Shown here: in pieces, positions 24,500-33,243 of the stretch
Numbering within the stretch: position 1 is the first letter of the stretch
How the letters are laid out: the number at the start of each line of letters is the position of its first letter
Source of the DNA: CAZMXP01 sp964570285
GTDB lineage: Bacteria; Planctomycetota; PLA2
Reading direction: 5' to 3'
Assembly: GCA_964570285.1 (NCBI GenBank)
Contig: CAZMXP010000018.1
Coordinates: forward strand, 1-64,000
DNA: 64,000 bases
Program-made: the position numbers and the translations under genes
The notes under the pieces: model-generated
Seen by the model: the letters and a program-made list of their open reading frames with translations, nothing else
Databases searched by the model: none
Told to the model about the DNA's origin: nothing

Positions 24500-26422
24500 C
24501 TAGTCCGGGTGCGAAGGCGGCGCCACCTTCGGCGGGATCAGCGCCGGCCGCGCGCGCAGGCCCGCGCGCGTGATCCAGACGGCGCACCCCGCGACGACGA
24601 CGAAGACGCAGGGGAAGAGGATGTTCCGCCAGCGCCATCCGTTGCGCGTCGCGGTCTGGGCCTCCCTCGCGCGGTCGCGCTCGGCGAGGGCCTGGTCGAG
24701 GTTGATCTCCTCCTTCTCGAAGCGCTCCTGGATCCCCTCCATGCGCTTCTGCATCTCCTCGAGGTCGTTGATCCGGCGCTGGTCGTACTTCTTCGCGCGC
24801 AGCGCGATGAGGTCGGGGCTGCCGGCGAGCCAGTCCACGAGGTTGAAGGCGAGCAGCGTCGCCTGCACCGCCATGTCGCCGCCCTCCTGCAGGCCCATCA
24901 GGTCCGAGACGAAGATCGAGTTCCCGACCACGACCAGTTGCGTCGTGGCCGCACTCTCCTTGACGATCTCCGGCCCCTTCGGCGCCTCCTCCTTCTTCGG
25001 TTCCTCGGCAGGGGGCTCGGGGGACGCGGGACCCTCCTCCCCCGGCGCCCCCTCCTTCTTCTCCCCGCCGCCGAGCGAGGGCGGCGCACCCCGGTCGGCG
25101 TAGAAGGACTTGAACTTGCCCTCCACCGCGACGACCAGCGGGCTCGACTGCGTGCTCGTCGGGCCGTCCTGCTTCGCGGAGAGGCGGCGGAAGTCGATGC
25201 GGTTGGTGTCCTTCCAGCGCCAGGACTCGCCCTCGTGCGACTGCACGAGCACCGTCGCCTTCCGGTCGGCCGACGCCTTGTCGGCGATGATGTCCACCGG
25301 ATGGGGCCAGAGGAAGGCGACCTGCTTCAGCTTCTGGATCGCCGGGTTCTGGCGGTCGAAGGACTTGTCCGAGGCGACGACGGGCCAGAACCAGTTCGGC
25401 TTCTCGACGCGCGCGCGGAGCCCCCCGAGGTTCACCTCGACGGGGATCGAGAAGGCGTTGCCGTAGTGCAGCACGAACTCGTTCGGGATGCTCAGGCCCT
25501 GGAAGCGCAGCCAGTCGTCGAGACCGGTCTTGAAGGGCTTCCACTGGAAGGTGTCCTCGCCCCACGGCGGGCGCTCGATCGTGCCCTGCGAGACGAAGAT
25601 CATCACGCGGCCGCCCTGGACGAGGTACTGGTCGAGGCGGAAGACCTCGACCTCGCTCATCTCCTTCGGGCGCACGAGCAGCAGCAGCGGCACCTTCTTC
25701 GGGTCGAGGTCCTTCTCCTTCAGGTCCACGGACTCGACCTCGAACCCCACGCCGAGGATCTTGCGCAGCCCCTCGAACTCGGGCTGCGGGCCGCCGCGCT
25801 GCGGCATCATCGGGTTGGGCGGCTCCTCGCGCATGAGGCTGCCGGCGAGGCCGACCGTCGTCTTCTCGTTCGCGAGGCGCGCGATGCGGGAGCTGATCTC
25901 GTACTCGAGCGCCGCGAGCCCCTCGTAGCCCTGGTTGTAGCGCGCGGCGATGTCGATGACCTCGCTCGCGCGGTCGCGGTAGAGCATCACGATGCCGCCG
26001 TAGGCGTAGATCGCGCTCCGCTCCGACGCCTTGAAGATGTGCAGCTCCGCGGGGCGGATGCCGTAGTTCTCGGCGTCGCCGCGGTCGCGCATGCTCTCGT
26101 CGGGGTCGTAGCGCTCGACGGTCACCTTGCCGCCGCCGGCCGCCTGGTACTCCGCGAGGATGTCGTAGACCTGCCGCGCGATGGGGGCGAACCGCTCCGG
26201 CAGGTTGGCGCTGAAGTAGGCGCGGATCGTCAGCGGGTCCGTCAGCTGCCGCGCCATGCGCCGGCTCGCCTCGGAGATCGTGAAGCGCTGGTCCTCGGTC
26301 AGGTCCCAGCGGACGAACATCCGGTCGACGATCTTGAAGCCCGCGCCGACGAGGACGAGGACGAGCACCGTCTGCACGATGCGGTTGAGCAGGTAGCGTT
26401 CGTACTGCTTCACGATGGCCAC
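24500..26422 (-). CDS. GldG-like ABC transporter auxiliary protein
   Basis: A 640-residue protein with transmembrane helices near both ends (about 15-33 and 605-625) and a large extracytoplasmic region. Typical GldG/ABC_transp_aux features are the opening after the first helix, WDLTEDQRFTISEASRRMARQLTDPLTIRAYFS, and later KEMSEVEVFRLDQYLVQGGRVMIFV. A Pro/Glu/Lys-rich insertion occupies about 465-505, and a coiled coil (about 560-600) precedes the last helix. In Bacteroidetes GldG partners GldA and GldF in gliding and secretion; here it probably forms an ABC complex of unknown substrate with the adjacent permease and ATPase. It starts three bases after the permease gene. Confidence 0.85.
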   Translation of the reverse strand: MAIVKQYERYLLNRIVQTVLVLVLVGAGFKIVDRMFVRWDLTEDQRFTISEASRRMARQLTDPLTIRAYFSANLPERFAPIARQVYDILAEYQAAGGGKVTVERYDPDESMRDRGDAENYGIRPAELHIFKASERSAIYAYGGIVMLYRDRASEVIDIAARYNQGYEGLAALEYEISSRIARLANEKTTVGLAGSLMREEPPNPMMPQRGGPQPEFEGLRKILGVGFEVESVDLKEKDLDPKKVPLLLLVRPKEMSEVEVFRLDQYLVQGGRVMIFVSQGTIERPPWGEDTFQWKPFKTGLDDWLRFQGLSIPNEFVLHYGNAFSIPVEVNLGGLRARVEKPNWFWPVVASDKSFDRQNPAIQKLKQVAFLWPHPVDIIADKASADRKATVLVQSHEGESWRWKDTNRIDFRRLSAKQDGPTSTQSSPLVVAVEGKFKSFYADRGAPPSLGGGEKKEGAPGEEGPASPEPPAEEPKKEEAPKGPEIVKESAATTQLVVVGNSIFVSDLMGLQEGGDMAVQATLLAFNLVDWLAGSPDLIALRAKKYDQRRINDLEEMQKRMEGIQERFEKEEINLDQALAERDRAREAQTATRNGWRWRNILFPCVFVVVAGCAVWITRAGLRARPALIPPKVAPPSHPD

Positions 26423-26425
26423 GGG

Positions 26426-27148
26426 CTACCTCCAGCGCCGCAGGTCGATGACCCGCGTGTTCAGGAACAGGAAGAGGACGATCATCGACCCGAAGTAGTA
26501 GAGGTCGCGCAGGTCGAGCACGCCGCGGCCGATCGACTCGAAGTGCGTCGTCGGGCTCACGGTCCGGGCGAAGGCGCCGAAGGTGCTGCCGGGCTCGAAC
26601 TCCGTCAGCACCCAGTCGGAGCCGATGAGCACGAGCGTCAGCAGCACGCTGACGCCGGCGAGGAAGGAGACGATCTGGTCCTGCGTGAAGGCCGAGCAGA
26701 ACATGCCGACCGCGATGCAGGTGCCGCCCATCAGGACGGCGCCGAGGTAGCCGCCCCAGACCGGGCCCGGGTCGAGGTCTCCGTAGTGGCCGACGGTGTA
26801 GGGCACGAAGATCGTCAGGAGCAGGCAGAGCGAGACCAGCGCGAGGCCCGCGAGGAACTTCGCCGTGACGATCTGCCACGTCTCGATCGGCGAGGTGAGC
26901 AGGAACTCCATCGTGCCCTGCTTGCGCTCCTCCGCCCACATGCGCATCGTGATGCCGGGGATCACCACCGCGTACGCGAACGGGATCCAGTAGAAGAAGC
27001 GGTCCATCGCCGCGATCTCGATCAGGAAGAACGTGCGGAAGAACTGGTAGGTCACGAAGAAGACGAAGACGATCAGGAAGGCGTAGGCGATCGGGGAGAG
27101 GAAGAGCTGCCGCACCTCCTTGAGGGCGAGCACCGCGAGGCTACGCAT
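26426..27148 (-). CDS. ABC-2 type permease (GldF-like)
   Basis: A protein of 240 residues with six predicted membrane helices. It begins MRSLAVLALKEVRQLFLSPIAYAF, the usual opening of ABC-2 permeases of the GldF/NosY kind, and contains MRMWAEERKQGTMEFLLTSPI, the conserved E-x-x-x-G-T-x-E-x-L-L-T-x-P motif. It would form the membrane channel for the ATPase encoded just upstream; the two genes overlap by 8 bases, and the GldG-like gene follows after 3. Confidence 0.9.
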   Translation of the reverse strand: MRSLAVLALKEVRQLFLSPIAYAFLIVFVFFVTYQFFRTFFLIEIAAMDRFFYWIPFAYAVVIPGITMRMWAEERKQGTMEFLLTSPIETWQIVTAKFLAGLALVSLCLLLTIFVPYTVGHYGDLDPGPVWGGYLGAVLMGGTCIAVGMFCSAFTQDQIVSFLAGVSVLLTLVLIGSDWVLTEFEPGSTFGAFARTVSPTTHFESIGRGVLDLRDLYYFGSMIVLFLFLNTRVIDLRRWR

Positions 27149-27890
27149 GGGCCACCTCCTCCCCCGCGGCCCCCACCCTCTCGGCCGCCCCGGTGAGCGC
27201 GCGGAAGGCGCCCTCGAGCGACCCGTGCGCCGTCTTCAGCTCCGTCGCGGTGCGGTCGGCGACGATCCGCCCCTGGTGGATCACGACGATGTGGTCGCAC
27301 ATCGCGTCGACCTCCTGCAGGATGTGCGTCGAGAGGATGATCGTCTTGTGCTGCGCGAAGCTGCGGATCAGCGCGCGCACCTCGACGATCTGGTTCGGGT
27401 CGAGCCCCGCCGTCGGCTCGTCGAGGATGAGCACCGCGGGGTCGTGCAGGATCGCCTGCGCGAACCCGACGCGCTGCTTCTGCCCGCGGCTGAGCACGCC
27501 GATGGGCCGCTTCCAGAACCGGTCGAGGTGGCAGATCTCCGCGACCCAGCCGAGCCGCCCCCCGAGCACCCCCTTCGGGATGCCGCGGAGCCTCCCCGCG
27601 AACTGCAGGAACTCGTTGACCTGCATGTCGTAGTAGAGCGGCGTCGTCTCCGGCAGGTAGCCGATGCGGCGCCGCACCTCGATGCTGTGCTCGACGACGT
27701 CGAGGCCGCCGATCGTCGCGCTGCCCGCGGTGGGCGAGATGAAGCCCGTCAGGATCTTCATCGTCGTCGACTTCCCCGCGCCGTTCGGCCCGAGGAAGGC
27801 GAGGATCTCCCCCTTGGGCACCTCGAACCCCACGCCGTCCAGCGCGAGGAAGTCCCCGTACCGTTTCGTCAACCCATCTACGCGGATCAT
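27141..27890 (-). CDS. ABC transporter ATP-binding protein (GldA-like)
   Basis: A protein of 249 residues with all ABC motifs: Walker A GPNGAGKSTT (about 34-43), Q-loop-equivalent GYLPE, signature LSRGQKQRVG (about 133-142), Walker B AVLILDEPT, and switch His in STHIL. Sequence features LTGFISPTAGSATIGGLDV fit the GldA/CcmA-type exporter ATPases. First gene of the four-gene operon that continues with permease, GldG-like and DUF4340 proteins. The operon promoter must lie in the short space before the tRNA gene. Confidence 0.93.
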   Translation of the reverse strand: MIRVDGLTKRYGDFLALDGVGFEVPKGEILAFLGPNGAGKSTTMKILTGFISPTAGSATIGGLDVVEHSIEVRRRIGYLPETTPLYYDMQVNEFLQFAGRLRGIPKGVLGGRLGWVAEICHLDRFWKRPIGVLSRGQKQRVGFAQAILHDPAVLILDEPTAGLDPNQIVEVRALIRSFAQHKTIILSTHILQEVDAMCDHIVVIHQGRIVADRTATELKTAHGSLEGAFRALTGAAERVGAAGEEVAHA

Positions 27891-27972
27891 GGTCGCTCCT
27901 GCCTCTTCGAGCTAGATACGAAGCTTCCCGGCGGGAGCGTGAGCCCCGGCCGGGAAGCGTTCGCGAATGATC

Positions 27973-28048
27973 TGGTGGACCTGGGGAGAGTTGAACTCCC
28001 GACCTCTTCATTGCGAACGAAGCGCTCTCCCAACTGAGCTACAGGCCC
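27973..28048 (-). tRNA. tRNA-Ala (anticodon CGC)
   Basis: A 76-base cloverleaf on the minus strand beginning GGGCCTGTAGCTCAG. The anticodon loop is TTCGCAA, giving CGC, which reads the Ala codon GCG that is very common here. The acceptor stem pairs completely and includes the G3:U70 wobble that identifies alanine tRNAs. CCA is encoded. D-arm GCTC/GAGC and T-arm with GTTCAAC are regular. Confidence 0.97.
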
Positions 28049-28176
28049 GGCGAGAACTGCGGAGTATAGCCCGTGGCGGCAAGAAACGGGGCCCGTCGAC
28101 CGCTGTGCGGGCCTTGAACCCCGAGGGGCGGAGCGGCGGGACGGCGGCGATCCGGGGGGGGGCGCGGGGGGGCCGG

Positions 28177-28596
28177 GAGTCTGTCCGACTATTCGTCGGA
28201 CAAACTCCTCAGTGAAACGGGTTCGCTGTCGGTGCTCGGCCGTCGCTTGCGCATGGCCAAGACAGCGGGCGTGGCCGAGAGGATCTGGTGGAGCAGGTCT
28301 GGATGCTCCCGGCGACCGTGCTGCTCTGGTTCCCGAGGGCAACCTGGCGCACTTCGTACGGGACACCGTCCGGCACGACCTCGATCTCCCGGCCTCCTCG
28401 CGTGCACGGGACAAGACCTCCTCAAGCTGGCCGCCGCGAGGGAGTGAGGCGGAGGGCCACCACTTGCGCAGGAGCCCCCCCCTCGACCGCGGCGACGGCT
28501 CATGGAGACCCACGACTCGCGTCGTGTCGAATCAGGAGTTTGTCCGGGTCCGGTTGGCCCCGAAGCGTGGCTGAAGGCCATTACCCGGACAAACTC
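28177..28596. mobile_element. Internally deleted IS1182-like element (copy A)
   Basis: A 420-base element whose ends match the 191-base element at 36381-36571. Its left end is a hairpin (GAGTCTGTCCGAC, loop TATTC, GTCGGACAAACTC). Its right end is another hairpin with perfect arms of 13+ bp (GAGTTTGTCCGGG/CCCGGACAAACTC). The outermost bases form terminal inverted repeats. On the right it abuts CTAG (28597-28600), which supplies the stop codon of the CorC-like gene; on the left the expected CTAG reads CCGG. The extra internal part, absent from copy B, holds transposase remnants. IS family assignment rests on those remnants. Confidence 0.75.
28296..28447 (+). pseudogene. Transposase remnant: N- and C-terminal fragments of an IS1182-like transposase
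   Basis: Two fragments in different frames. The first, about 28296-28395, reads LDAPGDRAALVPEGNLAHF and continues VRDTVRHDLDL, typical of the start of IS1182/DUF772-type transposases (VPE-xHL-x-FV-x-D-x-V-x-LDL). The second, about 28394-28447, reads LLACTGQDLLKLAAARE then stop, resembling the extreme C-terminus of the same family (CTAHNLLKL). Everything between, including the catalytic residues, is deleted. The remnant cannot be active. Confidence 0.65.
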
Positions 28597-29832
28597 CTAG
28601 CCCGTGCGCGTCACGCGGACGAGCAGCACGCGGTTCTCGTCGGTCTGCAGCACGCGGACGCGGAACTTGTCGAGCACGACCAGGTCCTGCTCCCGGGGCA
28701 CGCGCCCGAGCTCCTCGGCGACAAAGCCGCCGATCGTGCGGCTCTCCTCCGCCGCGAAGGTGAGGCCGAGGCGCGACTCCAGGTCCTTCACGCTGACGTC
28801 GCCGCGCACCGCCCAGACGCCGGGTTTCACCGGCCGCACCGGGGGCGTCTCCTCGCTGTCGTGCTCGTCGCGGATCTCGCCGACGAGTTCCTCGAGGACG
28901 TCCTCCAGCGTCACGATGCCCTCGGTGCCGCCGTACTCGTCCTTCACGACCGCGAAGTGGATGCCGCTCTGGCGCATGCGCAGCAGCAGGTCCTGCAGCG
29001 CGGTGGTCGCGGGGACGCGCAGCGCCTGCCGCGCCCCGCCGCGCGCGGTCCAGCCCGCGCGCTGCTCCTCGGTGATGTTGAGGAAGTCCTTCGCCGCGAG
29101 GTAGCCGACGTCCGCGTCGGGCGTGCCCTCCATGACGAGCATGCGCGAGTACCCCTCGGTGCGGAAGGCGTCGAGGCAGGTCGCGTAGTCGGCGTTCGCG
29201 TCGATCGCGGAGACGTCCACGCGCGGCACGAGCACGTCGGCGATGCGCTTCCACTCGAGGCTGAGCCCCCCGCGCAGCACGCGCTCCATCGTGCCCTCCA
29301 CGGCGCCGGTGCGCACCCCCTCGCTGACGGCGGAGTGGACCTCGGCGAGGCCGAAGATGTCCGAACTGCGGCCGACGAGCCGGCCGAGCGGGCGCGTCAG
29401 CCAGACGAGCGGCCTCACGGCGGGCGTCAGCACGACGAGCAGCACCGAGAGCGGCCTCACGGCGACGCGGGAGAAGCCGATCGGGTGCACGGCCGCGATC
29501 GCCTTCGGCAGGTACTCCGCGAAGATGACCAGCAGCACGACCGTCACCGGCGTCGCGATCGCGAGGCCGGGGCCGGCGCCGAAGCGCTCGGCGCACCAGG
29601 CGGTGGCGACGCCGGTCGCGAGCGTGTTGACGATGTTGTTGCCGACGAGGATGCCCGCGAGGAGGCGCCGGGGGTTCTCGACCAGCGCGAGGATGCGCTC
29701 CGCGGTCCGGTCGCCCTGGGCCTGGTACCGCCGCAGCTTGAGGCGGCTGGCCGAGAGCATCGCGACCTCGGAGCCGGAGAAGAACGCGCTCGCGAAGAGG
29801 CAGCCGAGGAAGAGCGGCAGGGCGAATTCCAT
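28597..29832 (-). CDS. CNNM/CBS/CorC-domain membrane protein (hemolysin C-like)
   Basis: A 411-residue protein. The N-terminal CNNM (DUF21) membrane domain (1-180) opens with MEFALPLFLGCLFASAFFSGSEVAML and contains GNNIVNTLATG. A CBS pair (about 195-320) follows with VLVPRVDVSAID and the hallmark VVKDEYGGTEGIVTLEDVLEE. The C-terminal CorC/HlyC transporter-associated domain (about 335-411) contains SVKDLESRLGL and TIGGFVAEELGRVP. Homologues act in magnesium or cobalt efflux and are often misnamed hemolysins. The gene follows the PilZ gene by 37 bases and may be co-transcribed. Its TAG stop lies in the CTAG at the edge of the mobile element. Confidence 0.9.
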   Translation of the reverse strand: MEFALPLFLGCLFASAFFSGSEVAMLSASRLKLRRYQAQGDRTAERILALVENPRRLLAGILVGNNIVNTLATGVATAWCAERFGAGPGLAIATPVTVVLLVIFAEYLPKAIAAVHPIGFSRVAVRPLSVLLVVLTPAVRPLVWLTRPLGRLVGRSSDIFGLAEVHSAVSEGVRTGAVEGTMERVLRGGLSLEWKRIADVLVPRVDVSAIDANADYATCLDAFRTEGYSRMLVMEGTPDADVGYLAAKDFLNITEEQRAGWTARGGARQALRVPATTALQDLLLRMRQSGIHFAVVKDEYGGTEGIVTLEDVLEELVGEIRDEHDSEETPPVRPVKPGVWAVRGDVSVKDLESRLGLTFAAEESRTIGGFVAEELGRVPREQDLVVLDKFRVRVLQTDENRVLLVRVTRTG

Positions 29833-29869
29833 CGCCCTCCCATTGTGCGCGAGACCGCCCGGGGGGTCG

Positions 29870-30247
29870 CTATTCGGCGGCGGCGCCGTCGTGCGCGCCG
29901 AGGAAGGCCTTCAGCTTCTCCCGGTAGCTGTCGGACTTCCCGAGCCAGTCGAAGCGGCAGCCGATCTCGGTCCCGCTCGCCTCGTCGTGCACGCGGACCA
30001 CCTGCCCGAGGAAGTAGAGCGGGTCCTCGAAGCCGGGGACGGAGATCTCGACGGCGATCTGGTCGCCGAGCTTGGCCTGCGTGGCCGGGCTGACAAACGA
30101 GATCCCGCCGAGGCTCAGGTTGTTCGTGAACCCGGGGACCTCCCGCCCGAGCGCGCCGCAGATGCCGAACCGGACCTTGAAGGAGCCGGAGAGCCGCGGG
30201 AAGTCGCGCCGGTCGGTAACGGAGGTTTCATGGCGCTGGAGTTTCAC
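29870..30247 (-). CDS. PilZ-domain protein
   Basis: A protein of 125 residues from GTG at 30247. It contains the c-di-GMP-binding PilZ signature: a basic cluster (DRRDFPRLSG, about 12-21), then NNLSLGGISFV (about 42-52; the D/N-x-S-x-x-G motif), and the barrel strands VEISVPG...FLGQVVRV and GCRFDWL. The usual RxxxR is present as RRDFPR. It would act as a small c-di-GMP effector in the cytoplasm. It precedes the CorC-like gene in the same direction; a functional link is unproven. Confidence 0.85.
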   Translation of the reverse strand: MKLQRHETSVTDRRDFPRLSGSFKVRFGICGALGREVPGFTNNLSLGGISFVSPATQAKLGDQIAVEISVPGFEDPLYFLGQVVRVHDEASGTEIGCRFDWLGKSDSYREKLKAFLGAHDGAAAE

Positions 30248-30301
30248 CGGTTCGCAGTATCGGAAGAGTCCCGCGGGACTTGAGCCGCTAGAATCCCCCC
30301 C

Positions 30302-33043
30302 GTGGCCCCCCTGCTGCTGCTCCTCCTGCTCGGCACCGATCCCGCCGCCGCGGAGGCGGAGAGCAAGGCGATCGAGGCCCTCGGGGCCGGCCGGCCGGCC
30401 GACGCGCTCGCCTTCTTCGAGGAGGCGCTGCGGGCCACTCCGGACACCGCCGGGAAGGCGCGGCTGCGCGACCTCTACCTGAAGGTCGGGCCGGCCCCCG
30501 AGCCCCCCCTCTCTCCGACCGAGTCCGCCGTCGTCGCCAAGCACGTCGCCGAGGAGAGGATCCGCGTCTACACCCTCGCCGCCGACCGCTTCCGCGACAA
30601 GGACGAACTCCACGCGAGCATCCTCGTGCGGCGCGCGGTCATCGAGCTGCTCGGCGTGGACGCCGACCGCGTGAAGCAGCAGGAGGAGGAGATCCGCTCG
30701 ATGCTGCGCAAGCTCACCGAGCAGCCCACCGACGCAGACAAGGAACTCGCGGCGCAGGTGCTGAAGACGAAGCGGGAGGGCAAGGCGCTGCTGAGGGCGG
30801 CGGAGAAGCTGCTGGACCAGAAGCTCTACCGCGCGGTCGTGCGCGTCTGCCAGGAGATCGGCACCGGCGAGTTCGACCAGGACGAGAAGAACGGCGCGAT
30901 GGATCTGCGGCGGCGCACCGAGGAGGCGGCGGTGGCCGACGTGCCCGCCGCGCAGCGCGAGGCGGCGAAGAAGGTGCTGCTCGACGAGCGCTTCGACCGC
31001 CTCGACACGAGGCTCTCGCGCCACTTCATCCACCTCGGGCCCAAGGTCTTCGTCTCGGCGCTGCCGCCGAAGGACCTCGCGATGCTCGATCTCGCCTACA
31101 TCTACCAGTCCGATCTCGCCGCGCAGCCGCTCACGGCGGACGGCGTCCGCCTCTGCGTCTACTACCAGGAGACCTTCGAGTTCGGCGGCGGGCTCGCCGG
31201 CGGGAAGCTCATCCGCATCGGCGACCGCGCGATCCGCCCGCCGATCGCGGGCATGCTGCACTATCACGAACTCGGCCACTGCATCTTCGGCCGCGGCTGG
31301 CTGCACCAGGGGTTCACCGAGGGGCTCGCGGACTTCGCCGCGGGGTTCACGCTCGACGCGCTCGGGCAGACGGCGGAGGCGCAGCACTTCATCACCGCGG
31401 CGCGAGACCAGTTCGTGCGCTACTACCTCGGGCGCGCGGTGCGCTACTTCGACATCCAGCCCTACCGCCCCTCGGCCGGCATGCTCTTCACGCTGCTGCC
31501 GCCCGGGGAGGCGCCCTTCGACTGGACGCCCTACCGCACGGCGTTCCGGCAGATGCGCGACGCGCAGTTCGGCGGGTGGCCCGAGCGCGAGCACCAGATC
31601 ATGCGCTTTCTCGGCTACCTGATGGCGCGCCACTACGGGCCGGGCGTCTTCGACACGCTCGCCGAGTGGGGCTGGCCGGTCTCGCGCGCGGACTATGCGC
31701 TCGTGCCGCTCGAGGCGGAGAGGCTCCTGTCGGAGACCCGGCAGGGTCTCTTCCGCGCCTCGCGCGGAGATCATGGGGGCGCGGGGGCCCTGCTGCGCGG
31801 CGTGCTCGAGGCGGAGCCGCGGGGTCCGCTCGCGCCGAGCGCGCTCTACGGGCTTCTGCAAGGGGCGGCCGCCGCCGGGGACGCGCCGCAGATCCTCGCG
31901 TACAAGCGCCTGCTCGGCATCGTGGATGGCTACCTCGTGCTCGGGCCCTACCACGCGCGCCAGCAGACGGCCTACGTCGTGCTGCCGCCGGAGACCACGA
32001 TCGACACGACGAAGCCCGTGCAGTACGGCTTCGAGACCGCGCACTGGAAGGCGGCGACGGTGGAGGTGACCGGGTACGTGGACCTGCGCGCGCAGGGCTA
32101 CGGGTATCCGGAACATGCGTGCGCCTTCGCGCTCGCCTATGTGCGCAGCGAGACCGAGCAGCCCGCGCGCATCTGGATCGGCAGCGACGACGGCCACACG
32201 CTGCTGCTCAACGGCGAGCTGATCGAGAAGCGCGACACGCGCCGCGGCTTCACGTTCGACGACGACTTCGCGGACGTGACGCTGCGCCAGGGGTGGAACC
32301 GCGTGCTGCTCAAGGTGCACAACGGCGACGGCGCGTGGGGCTTCCTGCTGCGCATCGTCGCGCGCGACGGGAGGCCGCTCCAGGGGGTGATCCACTCGGC
32401 GGAGGACCACGAGGCGGAGGTGCCGCGCTACGCACCGCCGAAGGGCCGCTCGCTGCCGGTCGTCGCCGACGAGTTCAAGAGCTTCGCGAGCGCGCGGTGG
32501 ATGGTCGGCGTCGGGAAGTGGGACACGCGCAACGGCTTCCTCGTGCCGCAGGGCACCGAGAAGCACGGCCTCTGGCAGCGCTTCCTCGTCGACCCGGACA
32601 AGCCGAAGGACGGGCCCGCGAACATCCTCTGGCTGCGGTCGCCGGAACTCGCGCGCCTCGACTCGTTCGAGCTCGAACTCGTCGTCGGCGGCGGCAAGAC
32701 GCTGCCGGGCAAGTTCGGCCTCACGATCGACGGCGAGAACGAGAACGACGCGCAGTCGGGCCACACCTTCGTGCTCGACGAGCACGAAGGCAAGCTCCGC
32801 TGCCACTGGTACCGCTACGACAAGCTGCTCTACCTGCAGCCGGGCGCGGAGGTCGCCCCGGCGGAGAGCCACCGCCTCACGCTGCGCCGCAGCGCGAGCA
32901 AGTGGTGGCTCGCCGTGGACGGCGTCCCGCTCTTCGACGGCGTGGACGCCCCCCGCCTGCCAAGCCTCGGCGTGGGGCTCCAGACATGGGGAAACTCCCC
33001 CTCGTTCGACCGGATCAGGCTCACGGGGCACCTTGCCGAGTGA
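30302..33043 (+). CDS. Large exported zincin-like protein with TPR and C-terminal jelly-roll domains
   Basis: A 913-residue protein with GTG start and signal MAPLLLLLLLGTDPAAAEA. Residues 20-210 are helical and TPR-like. A putative zinc-protease domain at about 320-345 reads MLHYHELGHCIFGRGWLHQG then FTEGLADF; the HExxH and the Glu 14 residues after the second His fit a gluzincin-like site, though spacing differs from M1 enzymes. Residues 540-705 form a beta-rich domain with WIGSDDGHTLLLNGE and WNRVLLKVHNGDGAWGF, resembling PA14 or galactose-binding folds. Residues 725-913 resemble the jelly-roll fold of planctomycete DUF1080-type domains (LTLRRSASKWWLAVDG). Substrate unknown. Divergent from the PilZ gene. 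Confidence 0.75.
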   Translation: MAPLLLLLLLGTDPAAAEAESKAIEALGAGRPADALAFFEEALRATPDTAGKARLRDLYLKVGPAPEPPLSPTESAVVAKHVAEERIRVYTLAADRFRDKDELHASILVRRAVIELLGVDADRVKQQEEEIRSMLRKLTEQPTDADKELAAQVLKTKREGKALLRAAEKLLDQKLYRAVVRVCQEIGTGEFDQDEKNGAMDLRRRTEEAAVADVPAAQREAAKKVLLDERFDRLDTRLSRHFIHLGPKVFVSALPPKDLAMLDLAYIYQSDLAAQPLTADGVRLCVYYQETFEFGGGLAGGKLIRIGDRAIRPPIAGMLHYHELGHCIFGRGWLHQGFTEGLADFAAGFTLDALGQTAEAQHFITAARDQFVRYYLGRAVRYFDIQPYRPSAGMLFTLLPPGEAPFDWTPYRTAFRQMRDAQFGGWPEREHQIMRFLGYLMARHYGPGVFDTLAEWGWPVSRADYALVPLEAERLLSETRQGLFRASRGDHGGAGALLRGVLEAEPRGPLAPSALYGLLQGAAAAGDAPQILAYKRLLGIVDGYLVLGPYHARQQTAYVVLPPETTIDTTKPVQYGFETAHWKAATVEVTGYVDLRAQGYGYPEHACAFALAYVRSETEQPARIWIGSDDGHTLLLNGELIEKRDTRRGFTFDDDFADVTLRQGWNRVLLKVHNGDGAWGFLLRIVARDGRPLQGVIHSAEDHEAEVPRYAPPKGRSLPVVADEFKSFASARWMVGVGKWDTRNGFLVPQGTEKHGLWQRFLVDPDKPKDGPANILWLRSPELARLDSFELELVVGGGKTLPGKFGLTIDGENENDAQSGHTFVLDEHEGKLRCHWYRYDKLLYLQPGAEVAPAESHRLTLRRSASKWWLAVDGVPLFDGVDAPRLPSLGVGLQTWGNSPSFDRIRLTGHLAE

Positions 33044-33243
33044 CCTGCGAGGAGTCCTGATCGAGGCGGGGAGCGGCGAGGGGCGTCCCATCCCCGCGCG
33101 CGCCTCGCGGTAGGCCGTCTCCCCGACGACGGGCCTCGCCGGGACGGCCCATGGCGCGGCGCGGCCGGGCGGCCGCCGCCCGCGGCCCGGACCGGCCTCA
33201 AGCGGCCCCTCGGCTTGGGTCGATAGGCTCCCGGAGAATGCCC

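Noticed and set aside
24488..27196. 902-codon plus-strand open frame
   Set aside because: Antisense to the GldG-like and permease genes, whose families are unmistakable on the other strand.
29870..33091. 1073-codon minus-strand open frame
   Set aside because: Only its last 125 codons (PilZ) are real; the rest is antisense to the zincin gene.
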